Origin: Muribaculaceae bacterium
GTDB lineage: Bacteria > Bacteroidota > Bacteroidia > Bacteroidales > Muribaculaceae
DNA length: 41,854 nucleotides
Direction of reading: 5' to 3'
Assembly (NCBI GenBank): GCA_029061225.1
Contig: JAIDSM010000014.1
Location: 1-41,854, forward strand
Positions 23,275 to 32,729 of this stretch are shown one piece after another. Made by a program: the position numbers and the translations under genes. The notes under the pieces are model-generated. The model had not been told where the DNA came from. It searched no databases and was given only the letters and a program-made list of their open reading frames with translations. How positions within the stretch are numbered: position 1 is the first letter of the stretch; every line of letters begins with the position of its first letter.

Positions 23275-24338
23275 AACTTAAGATCGCAGTATTGCCCGGT
23301 GATGGTATCGGGCCGGAGATATCACGCGTAGGCGTGAATGTTATGAAAGCTGTGGCCGAAAGGTTCGGTCATGATTTCGAGTTTGAATACGGTCTTGCAG
23401 GAGCTGCCGCCATAAGGACCGTGGGAGATCCATTTCCTGAGGAGACGCTCAGGCTATGCAAGGATTCCGACGCGGTGCTTTTCTCGGCTGTAGGTGATCC
23501 TGCCTATGACAATAATCCGGATGCCAAGGTGCGTCCGGAGCAAGGATTGCTCGCAATGCGGAAACAGCTTGGCCTTTTCGCCAATATCCGTCCTATCCAG
23601 ACATTCCCGGGCCTTGAGGATAAATCGCCGCTGAAGGAAGAAATCGTGAAGGGCGCGGACTTCGTATGTGTGCGCGAATTGACAGGCGGAATGTATTTCG
23701 GTGAGAAATTCGAATCGGATGACAAAGCCTACGATACCAATATGTATACGCGGCCGGAAATAGAGCGCATCCTTCGCGTCGCTTTTCAGTTGGCTTCAAG
23801 GAGACGCAGACATCTGACTGTAGTAGACAAGGCCAATGTGCTTGCCTCAAGCCGTCTCTGGCGTAAGGTGGCGCAGGAGATGGAAAAGGAATGGCCGGAT
23901 GTGACGACAGACTATATGTTTGTCGACAACGCATCCATGAAGCTTATCCAGGATCCGCGTTTCTTCGATGTTATAGTGACGGAAAACACTTTCGGCGATA
24001 TCCTTACCGACGAGGCCAGCGTGATCAGCGGATCAATGGGTCTTCTTCCCTCATCGTCGATAGGGGAATCGACTCCGGTCTTCGAACCGATACATGGATC
24101 GTGGCCTCAGGCTGCCGGACTTGACATCGCCAATCCGTTGGCACAGGTGCTGTCAGTCGCCATGTTGCTCGAACACTTCGGACTTGCCGAGGAGGGTAAA
24201 GCCGTGAGGGATGCGGTCGATGCATCCATCAGGCAGAAGGTCGTCACTCCCGATCTCGGGAAAGGCGGGAAGTCTGACTACGGCACGGAGGCAGTAGGCC
24301 GGTGGCTTACCGCTTGGATTTGTTCAGCCGCTGTCTGA
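23271..24338 (+). CDS. leuB: 3-isopropylmalate dehydrogenase
   Basis: A 355-aa NAD-dependent beta-decarboxylating dehydrogenase that makes 2-oxoisocaproate. Signatures are [10 protein letters not shown] at the N-terminus, [21 protein letters not shown] (substrate Arg residues), [17 protein letters not shown] with the catalytic Lys region, and [30 protein letters not shown] (metal-binding Asp and NAD loop). [13 protein letters not shown] follows. It is the last gene of the operon. Its final 32 nt overlap the 3' end of the convergent TPR-protein gene, and no terminator is visible between them. Confidence 0.96.
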   Translation: MKLKIAVLPGDGIGPEISRVGVNVMKAVAERFGHDFEFEYGLAGAAAIRTVGDPFPEETLRLCKDSDAVLFSAVGDPAYDNNPDAKVRPEQGLLAMRKQLGLFANIRPIQTFPGLEDKSPLKEEIVKGADFVCVRELTGGMYFGEKFESDDKAYDTNMYTRPEIERILRVAFQLASRRRRHLTVVDKANVLASSRLWRKVAQEMEKEWPDVTTDYMFVDNASMKLIQDPRFFDVIVTENTFGDILTDEASVISGSMGLLPSSSIGESTPVFEPIHGSWPQAAGLDIANPLAQVLSVAMLLEHFGLAEEGKAVRDAVDASIRQKVVTPDLGKGGKSDYGTEAVGRWLTAWICSAAV

Positions 24339-25641
24339 AATACAGCACCATGTAGACTATAAGAAGCAAGGCGAGTACCCCCGACAGCACCATGAATATA
24401 CCGCCGTTGAGGGCGGCTGGTCTTGCTTTGCTTGTATTGCGTTCCGCCACACTCATTAGAAGCGGGGATGGGAGTATGCTGTCGCGCAACATAATCTCTC
24501 TCTTCATCGTGAGCTTTCGCAGGCTGTCTATCTCGTTGGAGTGACGTATGAAATGTTCCATCGACATGACATATGTCTCTCTGTCGTTTTCGGCTTTGGC
24601 TGCCTCCATAAGCATGCCATAGTATTTCTGCCTTTGATAGGATGACAGGTTAGTGTTTTGCAGAGTACCCTTTATGGCCGGAATAGCTTTCTTATAGTCC
24701 TTTATTGCCATGTAGTAGAATGCGAATGCCTGTCCTTCGTAATCCATGGTTTTCTTTACGTCTATATTCCTGTTATATAGAGCCAGTATACTATCGTGGA
24801 TCTCCTGGATTTCATCGGGCTGCAACGCTGAGTAGTTGCTCATCATTCTGCGGTAGCAGATGAATTTATTTGTGTCGTAGTTGCGAAACTTTCGGTTTTT
24901 CTTGATGTACATCTGTTGAAGCTGCTCGATGATTTCGAGTAGATTCCTGTCGAATTGGATGGCCTTCACCGGATTGCCGTTTATTCTGGAGTGGATCATG
25001 GCGGCGGTGGTGTAGAACTGATTCTTCAGAGGATAGTCGCTTACGGGAAGATCGTCGATGAGCTCTGCATACGCGTCGAGACACTGCTTGAAAAGCACTC
25101 CGTCGGCATCCACGCCGAGATATTGAATTATCTGGTAGAGGAGCGACAGGCGGTCATATACATCTTTCCCTTCAAGATTGTGCGACTTTGTGATGCTGTC
25201 AAGCAGCATGGTCTGAAACTCCGTGTCGTCGGGCTGCTTACTTTTGGTGCTTAACTGCTGGTTGAGGATAAATGTCTTTGTTGAGGCTTTTGCTTCTTCA
25301 TTCTGCACTTTATCCGTAAGGCTAAGAAGAAGACTGATCACAGAATCGTCTTTTGCATAGAAGGTGGCGAGGTTCCTGAGCATGTCGAGCTGAGAATTGA
25401 CATCGCCAGCCCTGCCGGCAGTATGGTAGATATCCCAGGCATACTTTTTCTGTCCCTCCCTGTCCGAAAGGTCAAAGAGGTAGTAGAGTTTCCTTACGCT
25501 GTCTCTCGCGTTGGTGGTTGTCTTGAGCTGCTCTTTGTATTTCTGGATATAGACCTGCTTTCCGGTTTTATTGTTCGCATGGCAGGGAATGCATACTGCA
25601 AGCAACAGAAAAAGTAATAATATTATATTGAATCTCTTCAT
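24307..25641 (-). CDS. Exported TPR-like protein with C-terminal membrane anchor
   Basis: A 444-aa protein. It has a signal peptide (residues 1-22), a long all-helical body with TPR-like spacing (about 30-390) and a single TM segment at about 408-432 ([23 protein letters not shown]). It ends in a short basic tail, RQRLNKSKR. This matches the sensor half of Bacteroidota TPR-TM regulators, which normally continue into a cytosolic coiled coil plus a HTH or kinase domain. Here the protein stops right after the membrane. It is either a naturally short form or one truncated at its 3' end, where it overlaps leuB. It has a good promoter at 25667-25698. The function is unknown. Confidence 0.75.
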   Translation of the reverse strand: MKRFNIILLLFLLLAVCIPCHANNKTGKQVYIQKYKEQLKTTTNARDSVRKLYYLFDLSDREGQKKYAWDIYHTAGRAGDVNSQLDMLRNLATFYAKDDSVISLLLSLTDKVQNEEAKASTKTFILNQQLSTKSKQPDDTEFQTMLLDSITKSHNLEGKDVYDRLSLLYQIIQYLGVDADGVLFKQCLDAYAELIDDLPVSDYPLKNQFYTTAAMIHSRINGNPVKAIQFDRNLLEIIEQLQQMYIKKNRKFRNYDTNKFICYRRMMSNYSALQPDEIQEIHDSILALYNRNIDVKKTMDYEGQAFAFYYMAIKDYKKAIPAIKGTLQNTNLSSYQRQKYYGMLMEAAKAENDRETYVMSMEHFIRHSNEIDSLRKLTMKREIMLRDSILPSPLLMSVAERNTSKARPAALNGGIFMVLSGVLALLLIVYMVLYFRQRLNKSKR

Positions 25642-25666
25642 TATTCAAGGTCAGTTTTCAATCTCA

Positions 25667-25698
25667 CAAAATTAGTCACTTTTGTCAATTGTCGCAAT
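25667..25698 (-). promoter_or_regulatory. Promoter of the TPR-protein gene
   Basis: On the minus strand: ATTG (25698-25695), 20 nt, TAATTTTG (25674-25667). The start is expected near 25660, about 19 nt before the ATG. Confidence 0.65.
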
Positions 25699-25768
25699 AG
25701 ATTAATATTAAAGTTTTATTACAGATTTGTTAAATCGGAAGGATTGAAAGAAAGCATGAATGAAAATA

Positions 25769-25801
25769 AAGGTCCTTCCGCCATCTGTACGGAAGGACCT
25801 T
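25769..25801 (-). terminator. Terminator of the pectin operon
   Basis: A perfect 12-bp stem, aaggtccttccg (25769-25780) / cggaaggacctt (25790-25801), with a 9-nt loop. On the minus strand it is followed by tttattttc. It lies just past the stop of the GH2 gene. Confidence 0.85.
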
Positions 25802-25821
25802 CAAGCTGCTGCGGCTTGAAA

Positions 25822-28233
25822 TTATTTTGTCTGAAGGGTTGTTTTTTTAGACGGAAGATTATCAGACTTTACTGAAAGTGTGACAGGACCTGCCTCGCGG
25901 GTACTTCTCAGTATGACAGTGGCTGTGCCGTTATGAAGGCTACGCTGTTTGCCGGTCATCATCTCATCGCTGCTGAGATTGCCGTTGATGACTCCCACTA
26001 TTTCGGCCGGACCGTCGACTTCAAAAGTCAGCTTGTCTGATGCCGATTTGTCGGTAAGTCCTTTGCTGTCGACCGCAGTGATCTTTATATGCTGCAGGTC
26101 GATGCCGTCGGCTTTCCAGTCCGAGTTGTCGGGTGTCGTGATAAGCTTCTTGGCTTCTCCATATGTGGAGAGATCATGGCGTGCTACTTCCTTGCCGTCT
26201 TTATAGGCTACTGCCTCTACCTTTCCTTTTGCGTAAGGCACGTTTTCCCATAGGATCCGGTTGCGTGATTTCGGATCAGAGATGTTGTTGCTTTTGCGGC
26301 CGATGCTTTTCCCGTTTACTTTGAGTTCCACCTCGTCAGCGTTCGTATAGGTATAGAGTTTCACTTCCGAACCGGGTGTGAAGTTCCAGCTGTCGGTAAA
26401 GCGTCGTCCGCCCATCGTCACTCCGTTCCACTGGGAAGTCTCTGTGGTTTCGAAGGGCGCGATATAGACGAGGGGCTCCTCAGACTTGAAAAACGACTTT
26501 AGGAAATATGCCATAGGCTTAGGATCAAGCGAGATGTCGAAGACTCCCTGGGTCCATCCTTTCTCCGGCCATCCCTGCGACTCTCCGAGATAGTCGATCA
26601 TACCCCAGTAGGCAAGTCCGATCACTTTATCGAGATCCATCTCGAAGAAGTTCGGTCCCATGCCGCTGGTGTTGGCCTCGCTTTGATAGAAAATCATCCA
26701 GGGATAACGCTTGGAATCACCGGGGAAATACATATAGCGGTAGTTGTAGGCCGCTATGTCCGTATGCTCTACGAGGGGGGCGGGCAGGGAGTCTGTATGC
26801 TCGTTGCGTCCGCGTGGATGCATGGCAACCGTCACAAGACGTGTGCTGTCGTAGCGTTGCAGCAACTGCTTCTGAAGCTTAAAGGGTGTGACACCCCAGT
26901 CGTTATAGGGCAGGTCTGGTATCAACTGCAGCTCGTTGCCGAGGCTCCAGAACACCACACTCGGATGGTTGCGGTCGCGTTTCACCCATTCCGGCACATC
27001 CTGCTGCCAGCGTGTTTCCCATGGTGTGCGGCCACCGGCGTACTGCTGCGTCCATTTGTCGTATAGTTCGTCTACTACAAGTATGCCATATTCGTCGCAA
27101 AGGTCAAGGAATGACTCGCTGTATGGATTGTGCGAGGTGCGGATATGATTGAATCCGAAGTCCTTCAGCATCTTGATGCGCTTCTCCATGGCAGCAGGAT
27201 AGGCGGCTGCGCCCAGAGCCCCGAGTGTATGATGGTTGGCAATTCCTTTAAGAAGTACTTTCTTGCCATTGAGTTTCATTCCGAAGTCAGGAGAAAACTC
27301 GATATCGCGGATGCCGAAGCGTTCCGTGGCTGTATCTGCCACTGTTCCATCAGGACGATAGAGTGTTGCCTTAAGGGTGTAGAGATAAGGATTCTCTGTG
27401 TCCCATAATGATACGTTTTCAAGAGTGATGCTGTCAAGAGGGAATTCCCTTACATGCTGCCTCGGATGTTTCCAATGCTTCTGGGTATTGGAATAGACGG
27501 TGTTACCGGCTTTATCGAGTATTTCAATCCCAACGGTGATACTGTCGGTCTTGATATAGTTGGCAAGCTCCCCTCTCACGACGATGGTAGACTTTTTCTG
27601 ATCTGCTTCGGGTGTGGTGATGTAAAGGGAGTTACGGGTGAAATACTGTTTCGGGTCTCCGATCTTGAGGTTGACATCGCGGTAAAGGCCGCCACCGGTG
27701 TACCACCGTGAATTCTCCGGTTTCCCGGTGTCGGCCTTTACTGCGATCACGTTGGGTTCGCCGTATTTTAGTTTCTTTGAGATATCCGACTCGAAACCAA
27801 GATATCCGTAGTCTGTTCCCCCTATACGCTCTCCGTTGAGGTAGACGTCGCCTACGAGCATTATGCCTTCAAAATCTAAAAGCACCCGCTTTCCTTCCCA
27901 TGCAGGATCGGGAGTGAAGGTCTTTCTATACCAGCCTTCGCCCATCTCCTTGAAGCCTCTTGAACTCAATCTGCTGGCGATGTTGGCCATAAGGTTTGAT
28001 TTATCGCCGGTGTCTCCTGCTTCAGGAGCTACCCATGGCTGGCTTATCTGAAAATCGTGGGGAAGGTTTACTATCTCCCATCCTGACTCGTCGAATGCCA
28101 CAGCTTCCGCACCGGGATTCTGGCCCGGTGCGAACTTCCAGTCGAAATTGAAGTTTACGGTCTCTTGCGACGACGCTCCGAGGGCTATTGATGCAAGAAT
28201 CCCGATGGAAAGGATATGTCTTTTTATCTCCAT
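25822..28233 (-). CDS. Exported glycoside hydrolase family 2 (beta-galactosidase type)
   Basis: An 803-aa protein with a signal peptide (residues 1-22, ALGASSQ). The domain order is sugar-binding jelly roll (about 25-190: WYRKTFTPD, VYLNGERIGG), Ig-like (190-310), TIM barrel (315-610), then Ig-like/DUF4982-type domains to the end. The GH2 acid/base is Glu434 in WSLGNELQ. The nucleophile is probably Glu519 in YQSEAN. IRTSHNPYSESFLDLCDEYGI is the family signature. Family members hydrolyse beta-galactosides and related glycosides. As the last gene of an operon with PL11 and GH105, it probably removes galactose or a related sugar from rhamnogalacturonan side chains or ends. It starts 3 nt after the DUF4861 gene. 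Confidence 0.92.
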   Translation of the reverse strand: MEIKRHILSIGILASIALGASSQETVNFNFDWKFAPGQNPGAEAVAFDESGWEIVNLPHDFQISQPWVAPEAGDTGDKSNLMANIASRLSSRGFKEMGEGWYRKTFTPDPAWEGKRVLLDFEGIMLVGDVYLNGERIGGTDYGYLGFESDISKKLKYGEPNVIAVKADTGKPENSRWYTGGGLYRDVNLKIGDPKQYFTRNSLYITTPEADQKKSTIVVRGELANYIKTDSITVGIEILDKAGNTVYSNTQKHWKHPRQHVREFPLDSITLENVSLWDTENPYLYTLKATLYRPDGTVADTATERFGIRDIEFSPDFGMKLNGKKVLLKGIANHHTLGALGAAAYPAAMEKRIKMLKDFGFNHIRTSHNPYSESFLDLCDEYGILVVDELYDKWTQQYAGGRTPWETRWQQDVPEWVKRDRNHPSVVFWSLGNELQLIPDLPYNDWGVTPFKLQKQLLQRYDSTRLVTVAMHPRGRNEHTDSLPAPLVEHTDIAAYNYRYMYFPGDSKRYPWMIFYQSEANTSGMGPNFFEMDLDKVIGLAYWGMIDYLGESQGWPEKGWTQGVFDISLDPKPMAYFLKSFFKSEEPLVYIAPFETTETSQWNGVTMGGRRFTDSWNFTPGSEVKLYTYTNADEVELKVNGKSIGRKSNNISDPKSRNRILWENVPYAKGKVEAVAYKDGKEVARHDLSTYGEAKKLITTPDNSDWKADGIDLQHIKITAVDSKGLTDKSASDKLTFEVDGPAEIVGVINGNLSSDEMMTGKQRSLHNGTATVILRSTREAGPVTLSVKSDNLPSKKTTLQTK

Positions 28234-28236
28234 GAC

Positions 28237-29136
28237 TCAATCTGTATATTTCAATGATTTAATATATTTCGACCAGTCTTTGTAGTTGTTGAAGCCGTTT
28301 TTCTCTCTGTCTCCGCACGCGATCACACGATAGCGGATCACTCCGTCGCTGTCGGGGCGTACTTTCACGAGATAGTTGAGGTCGGATTCTTCAGTGGAGA
28401 CTACATTGGCAGGGTCAACAATGATTCCGAGGCCTACCTGCTCCACAATCTCGGGGTGCTTTTTATCGGGAATGTTGCTTCCCCATGAGGCGGCGCGCCC
28501 GTCTGCATTGATGAAACCCTGATTGTCGGTCTCCAGCTTCTGGATGCCGGTGCAGAATATCTCGTCAGGGAGGTAGCCGTCGAGTTTGACCTCAACGAAA
28601 AGGTCACGGCTGTTGGGAAGCACGGAGTAGGTCTGGGTCATCTGAATAGGGTGTCCGTTGTAGATCCAGTCTTTGTCTATCACTTGTATGGTATGGTCGT
28701 CTATGACTTTCTGTGTGCGTGAGGCAACAGTGTCTATGGTGATCGGTTCGCCGTTCTGAAGCCCTCGGAATGACCCCGCCGCTATTGATTTACCGGCCCA
28801 GAGGACATCGATTCCATATCCTTCATTGAGTTGTTCAGGCGTGGTATAGAAGCCGGTGACGTCAAGCTCGATCTGAGGAGTCTGCTTGACGTAGAGATCA
28901 AGGCTCTGACGATTGTCCATATAGACGCGGTAGGCTACCCAAGGGTTCTCGATGACGGCTCCGTGGCCATAAATTGCGTCATACATATACCGGGTGTTGG
29001 CATCACCGGGGAATGTGATTTCCTCTATTCTTGGATGTGTCTTTTTTTCATCGCGAAGTTTAATGTAGGCATCTGTCTGAGCCAACGCGCTGATAGCGGT
29101 CGTCAGGGCAACTGCTCCTAAAATATATCTCTTCAT
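28237..29136 (-). CDS. Exported DUF4861 family protein
   Basis: A 299-aa protein. The ATG at 29136 gives the signal peptide MKRYILGAVALTTAISALAQ; a GTG at 29145 would add only three residues. The beta-rich body, with NPWVAYRVYMDNRQSLDLYVKQ, GIDVLWAGKSIAAGSFRG and DKDWIYNGHPIQMTQTYSVLPNSRDLFVEVKL, matches DUF4861. That domain is repeatedly found beside pectin lyases and GH105 enzymes in Bacteroidota. Its biochemical role is not established to my knowledge. It sits between GH105 (26 nt upstream) and GH2 (3 nt downstream) in the same transcript, so a part in rhamnogalacturonan breakdown is likely. Confidence 0.82.
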   Translation of the reverse strand: MKRYILGAVALTTAISALAQTDAYIKLRDEKKTHPRIEEITFPGDANTRYMYDAIYGHGAVIENPWVAYRVYMDNRQSLDLYVKQTPQIELDVTGFYTTPEQLNEGYGIDVLWAGKSIAAGSFRGLQNGEPITIDTVASRTQKVIDDHTIQVIDKDWIYNGHPIQMTQTYSVLPNSRDLFVEVKLDGYLPDEIFCTGIQKLETDNQGFINADGRAASWGSNIPDKKHPEIVEQVGLGIIVDPANVVSTEESDLNYLVKVRPDSDGVIRYRVIACGDREKNGFNNYKDWSKYIKSLKYTD

Positions 29137-29162
29137 ATCAGTCACTTGTTAATGTTTTATAA

Positions 29163-30524
29163 TCAATGTCTTATCTCGATTGCCTTTCCGTCTTTGTCGA
29201 GGCTGAAGAGAGGCATAGTCGCCTCAGGATCGACGTCGTAATAATGCACAGCGCTGTCGTTGACATATGGATGGTTGTCTTTCAGCATACGGTAGACCTC
29301 GGCTCCGGCCCAGATTGCAGGTCCGTAGCCATGAGCGGCCTTCACGCTTACCGGTCTGTAGGCATAATAGGCTGGGTCAAATCCCATGCCGGTGCCTACA
29401 CAGACACCTTCCACCTCTCCTTTAGGATTGATTTTCGTAGAGACGGCTTCCCAGGCGAGCTGCGCTACCGGACCATAGGTAGTGGCCTCCAGCCAGCCTT
29501 CATTGACTCCGTGTGCAAGGGCGTAAGCGAAGATGGCGGTTGCCGATGTCTCCTCATATGTCTCAGGGCGGTCAAGAAGCTGATGCCAGAAACCATCGAT
29601 TCCCTGCAGCTCCGCGAGTCCTGCCGCATGCTTGCGGTAGATGTCGAGGATTTCAGCTCGTTTCGGATGATTCTCGGGCAGATAGTCGAGAAGCTGGCAG
29701 AGAGTGAGGATCGCCCATCCGTTGGCCCGTCCCCACGCCATGGATGGCTGATGAGTAGCGTCTTCAAGATAACCATGGCGGAAAATCTGCTTCTCCGGCA
29801 TCCACATTCTCTTGAAGAAACCTGTGGCGATTCTGGCAGCCTCGTCGAGCTGCTCCGGATGATCCTTGTATTGGCTTCTGACAGCCATTGAAGGCAGGGC
29901 CATGAACATATCATCGAGCCATATAGCGTTGTAGTGCGGACGGTTTCGGGCGATTGTGCCGTCGGCGAGATGAACTGGACTTTGCTCCACCACCTCCCAA
30001 TATCTTTCTATATATGGAGAAATTTTTAGGGTGGAATCAGCCATTGCAGCCCTCATCCAAGCTCCGGCCATCGCTCCAGCGTCGTCGAGGGTCCTGGGAT
30101 CCTTTACCTGACGGAGCTGTCCGTCTTCCGACACGTCTCCTGCCTTGTCAGCCTCCTCCGCGAGGAAGCGTATCCTGTCGCTCACATAGTCTGCATATTT
30201 CTTGTCGCCCGTGATTTTCGCTGCATCAAGGAGAGCGTCATACATTACCGCCCATTCGTAGCTGGTCAGTCGATAAGTGCCTTGGTTCACTTTGCCGTCG
30301 GTCATCTTTGCAGGAGTGACGCTTTCGATATAGTTGAAAACACGGTCGATATCTGCTTTCACGGAGTCAGGGTTGAGTTGCCCGTAAGGTGTCTTATAGT
30401 CCGGCTGTAGCAGATGGAGCGGGGTGGTCGAGTCATTGATCTCATCTTCGGCGCTCTTGGTATCGTTTTTGCCGCATGCGGCCAGAGCCATTAATGTCAG
30501 AATAGCTATCTTTGTCGTTTTCAT
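29163..30524 (-). CDS. GH88/GH105 unsaturated rhamnogalacturonyl hydrolase (lipoprotein)
   Basis: A 453-aa protein with a lipoprotein signal (ILTLMALAAC, Cys17). The (alpha/alpha)6-barrel has RPHYNAIWLDDMFMALPSMA with the catalytic-type Asp pair 204/205, SMAWGRANGWAILTL, GFWHQLLDRPETYEETSATAIFAYAL and GVCVGTGMGFDPAYYAYRP. These are hallmarks of the YteR/YesR family. Such enzymes hydrate and split the unsaturated galacturonyl end left by rhamnogalacturonan lyases. It lies 35 nt downstream of the PL11 gene, so product and substrate flow match the gene order. Lipidation suggests it acts in the periplasm or at the outer membrane. Confidence 0.93.
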   Translation of the reverse strand: MKTTKIAILTLMALAACGKNDTKSAEDEINDSTTPLHLLQPDYKTPYGQLNPDSVKADIDRVFNYIESVTPAKMTDGKVNQGTYRLTSYEWAVMYDALLDAAKITGDKKYADYVSDRIRFLAEEADKAGDVSEDGQLRQVKDPRTLDDAGAMAGAWMRAAMADSTLKISPYIERYWEVVEQSPVHLADGTIARNRPHYNAIWLDDMFMALPSMAVRSQYKDHPEQLDEAARIATGFFKRMWMPEKQIFRHGYLEDATHQPSMAWGRANGWAILTLCQLLDYLPENHPKRAEILDIYRKHAAGLAELQGIDGFWHQLLDRPETYEETSATAIFAYALAHGVNEGWLEATTYGPVAQLAWEAVSTKINPKGEVEGVCVGTGMGFDPAYYAYRPVSVKAAHGYGPAIWAGAEVYRMLKDNHPYVNDSAVHYYDVDPEATMPLFSLDKDGKAIEIRH

Positions 30525-30559
30525 GATTTAATTGATAAATCTTAATTTTAAAATCTCGG

Positions 30560-32428
30560 TTATTTCACGGTCGTGCCTCTGAATTTCTTTCCCTTAAGGT
30601 CCGGACCGAAATAGAAGCCAGGTTCAGCGGGTTGATTGTATGCTACGTTCTGGTTCGCGACGCTTACCCTGTAGGCCGGATCCTCCATGAATGTGTGGAA
30701 TCTTTGGTCGGTCGGATAGTCGGTCACGTATATGCGGAGCGATTTGCTGTCGGGAGTACGCAGTATCACCTCCTCCCTCCAGTCGCCGAGAATGTCGGCC
30801 TGAAGGGCTGGATTTTTCTTTGTCCCGTTGTTTGAGACAGCTCCTTCAAATTCCCTTATTTTCTCGACTTCACCTGTCTCCCAGTTGTATTTGCTTATTA
30901 CGTTCCCGTCAAGAAGTTCTGTAAGCATATCCCCGTCCCATAGCACGCAGAAGTTGACGGGAATCCGGGCATGTGTCTCTCCCATGAATTCTTTCTGCGG
31001 AGAGATGAGTTCACCGGTAAAAGACCTTAGACCTCCGCTGCTTGGCGACCATAACTCCACACCCTCGTGGGTAGGATCGATGTCTCCCGCCATGCAGCGG
31101 CCGATATCCTTGTTGCTGGGATAAAGGAGTATTACTTCACCCGTCTTGGCATCGCGCAGCGAGGTGCCGTCTTTCCTGTTTTCATGGCATCCCCATACGT
31201 AGTATTTTTCATTGTTGACGTCGGAGAGAAGGTGTATGGCGTCTCCGTGATACATACCTGTGGAATACAGTCCTGTGCCGTCGTTGTCGATGGTCATCTG
31301 TCCGTATATTATTTCGTCGCATCCGTCACCGTCCACATCAGCAACCCTTAGGTTATGGTTGCCCTGTCCTCCGAAAGCTTCATTCCCGGGAGTCGTTGAG
31401 TCGAATATCCAGCGAAGTTTCAGTTCCTTGCCGTCCCAGTCATAAGCGGCGAGGACTGTCTTGGCGTAATAGCCCCTGCACATCACTACCGATGGATGCA
31501 CTCCGTCGAGATAAGCAATGGCGGCGAGGTAGCGCTCGCTTCTGTTGGCGTATCCGTCTCCCCAGTCTTTAAGCTGTCCGCGTGTCGGCTGATAGTCAAT
31601 CGTACTCATTGCTTCACCTGTCTTACCGTTGAAAACGGTTAGATATTCAGGGCCGGCGATGACTCGTCCTTTCATGTTGCGCCAGTCTGCCTTGCGTTCT
31701 CCGATAAGGCGGTTGGTGCCGTCGACAGTGCCGTCTGCCGTCTTGCAGACCACTTCCGCACATCCGTCGCCGTCGAGGTCATAGACCATAAACTGCGTGT
31801 AGTGGGCTCCCGCCCTTATGTTGTCGCCGAGGTCAATCCTCCATAGTTTGGTGCCGTCAAGCTTGTAGCAGTCAAGAAGTACTGGGCCTGTAAAGCCATC
31901 GTGTGCATTGTCGTGTGCATTGGTAGGATCCCACTTGAGTATGATCTCGTATTCTCCGTCTCCGTCGACATCTCCGACAGATGCATCATTGGCGGTATAG
32001 AAATATTCCTTTCCCCAGATGTCTACTCCGAGCTCCGGCTTGTCAAGCGGAATGTCGATATATCCGAGCGGAGCATCAGCGGGTAGGGTATAGCTTCCGC
32101 CCAGCATCCCTTTGGCAGGACGTACCTCGTATGTGGCCTCTTTGTTTCCCTTATAATTGTCAGTGAAATATGTGGCCTCTGTAATAGGTGTTTTATTGAG
32201 TTTCTTTCCGTTACGGTAGATATCGAAAGCCTGTGATTCCGGATCCTGTGAAAGATATCGCCATGAGATATTCACTTTCTCAGGACTTTCCCTGACCGCA
32301 GTGACGCCTCTTCCGAGATTTTCCATCTTTAGCTTGGAAAAGTCGTAGCGTGCCTGCGCGTTGACTGCTGACGGAGATATTCCGATCACGGCTCCGAACA
32401 GAAGCATGCGGATAATGTTTTTTTTCAT
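30560..32428 (-). CDS. Exported PL11 rhamnogalacturonan lyase
   Basis: A 622-aa protein with a signal peptide ending SAVNA-Q. The eight-bladed propeller carries repeated calcium-binding loops (SVGDVDGDGEYEIILKWDPTNAHDNA, VYDLDGDGCAEVVCKTADGT, VADVDGDGCDEIIYG). It has the PL11 landmarks ARYDFSKLKMENLGRGVTAVR, YQPTRGQLKDWGDGYANRSERYLAAIAYLDG, MGETHARIPVNFCVLWDGD and ILGDWREEVILRT. PL11 enzymes (YesW/YesX) cleave the rhamnose-galacturonate backbone of rhamnogalacturonan I by beta-elimination. It is the first gene of a four-gene operon with a strong promoter 70 nt upstream. No SusC/SusD pair or regulator of pectin use is in the window, so uptake of the products must rely on genes elsewhere. Confidence 0.94.
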   Translation of the reverse strand: MKKNIIRMLLFGAVIGISPSAVNAQARYDFSKLKMENLGRGVTAVRESPEKVNISWRYLSQDPESQAFDIYRNGKKLNKTPITEATYFTDNYKGNKEATYEVRPAKGMLGGSYTLPADAPLGYIDIPLDKPELGVDIWGKEYFYTANDASVGDVDGDGEYEIILKWDPTNAHDNAHDGFTGPVLLDCYKLDGTKLWRIDLGDNIRAGAHYTQFMVYDLDGDGCAEVVCKTADGTVDGTNRLIGERKADWRNMKGRVIAGPEYLTVFNGKTGEAMSTIDYQPTRGQLKDWGDGYANRSERYLAAIAYLDGVHPSVVMCRGYYAKTVLAAYDWDGKELKLRWIFDSTTPGNEAFGGQGNHNLRVADVDGDGCDEIIYGQMTIDNDGTGLYSTGMYHGDAIHLLSDVNNEKYYVWGCHENRKDGTSLRDAKTGEVILLYPSNKDIGRCMAGDIDPTHEGVELWSPSSGGLRSFTGELISPQKEFMGETHARIPVNFCVLWDGDMLTELLDGNVISKYNWETGEVEKIREFEGAVSNNGTKKNPALQADILGDWREEVILRTPDSKSLRIYVTDYPTDQRFHTFMEDPAYRVSVANQNVAYNQPAEPGFYFGPDLKGKKFRGTTVK

Positions 32429-32499
32429 CGTTGTCTGAATATAGGGTTAGTTTTAGGTAGTGTCAGGTGGTCATTACGACTGTCGTCCGTAATAAGTTT

Positions 32500-32531
32500 C
32501 AAAGATATAAAAAAAAAATGTAACGAGCAAA
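32500..32531 (-). promoter_or_regulatory. Promoter of the pectin operon
   Basis: On the minus strand: TTTG (32531-32528), 20 nt, TATCTTTG (32507-32500). The spacer contains a run of ten T on the transcribed-sense strand. The start is expected near 32493, giving a leader of about 65 nt. The rest of the 300-bp divergent spacer (32532-32729) is AT-rich with no clear operator. Confidence 0.72.
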
Positions 32532-32729
32532 AGATGATAGGATTATTTCATTAATTTCATATCGATGAATAAATATATATTAAATGATCATGTGATTGGC
32601 AACCGTGCGGTTGTTTAGACATTGTTTCATATAGATTACATTTTTGTTAATCGTAAACCAACGGCGGTATCATTGCATTTTAATTGTAGGAAACAAAGAT
32701 TAACACATACACATTGATCCCTTAATACT

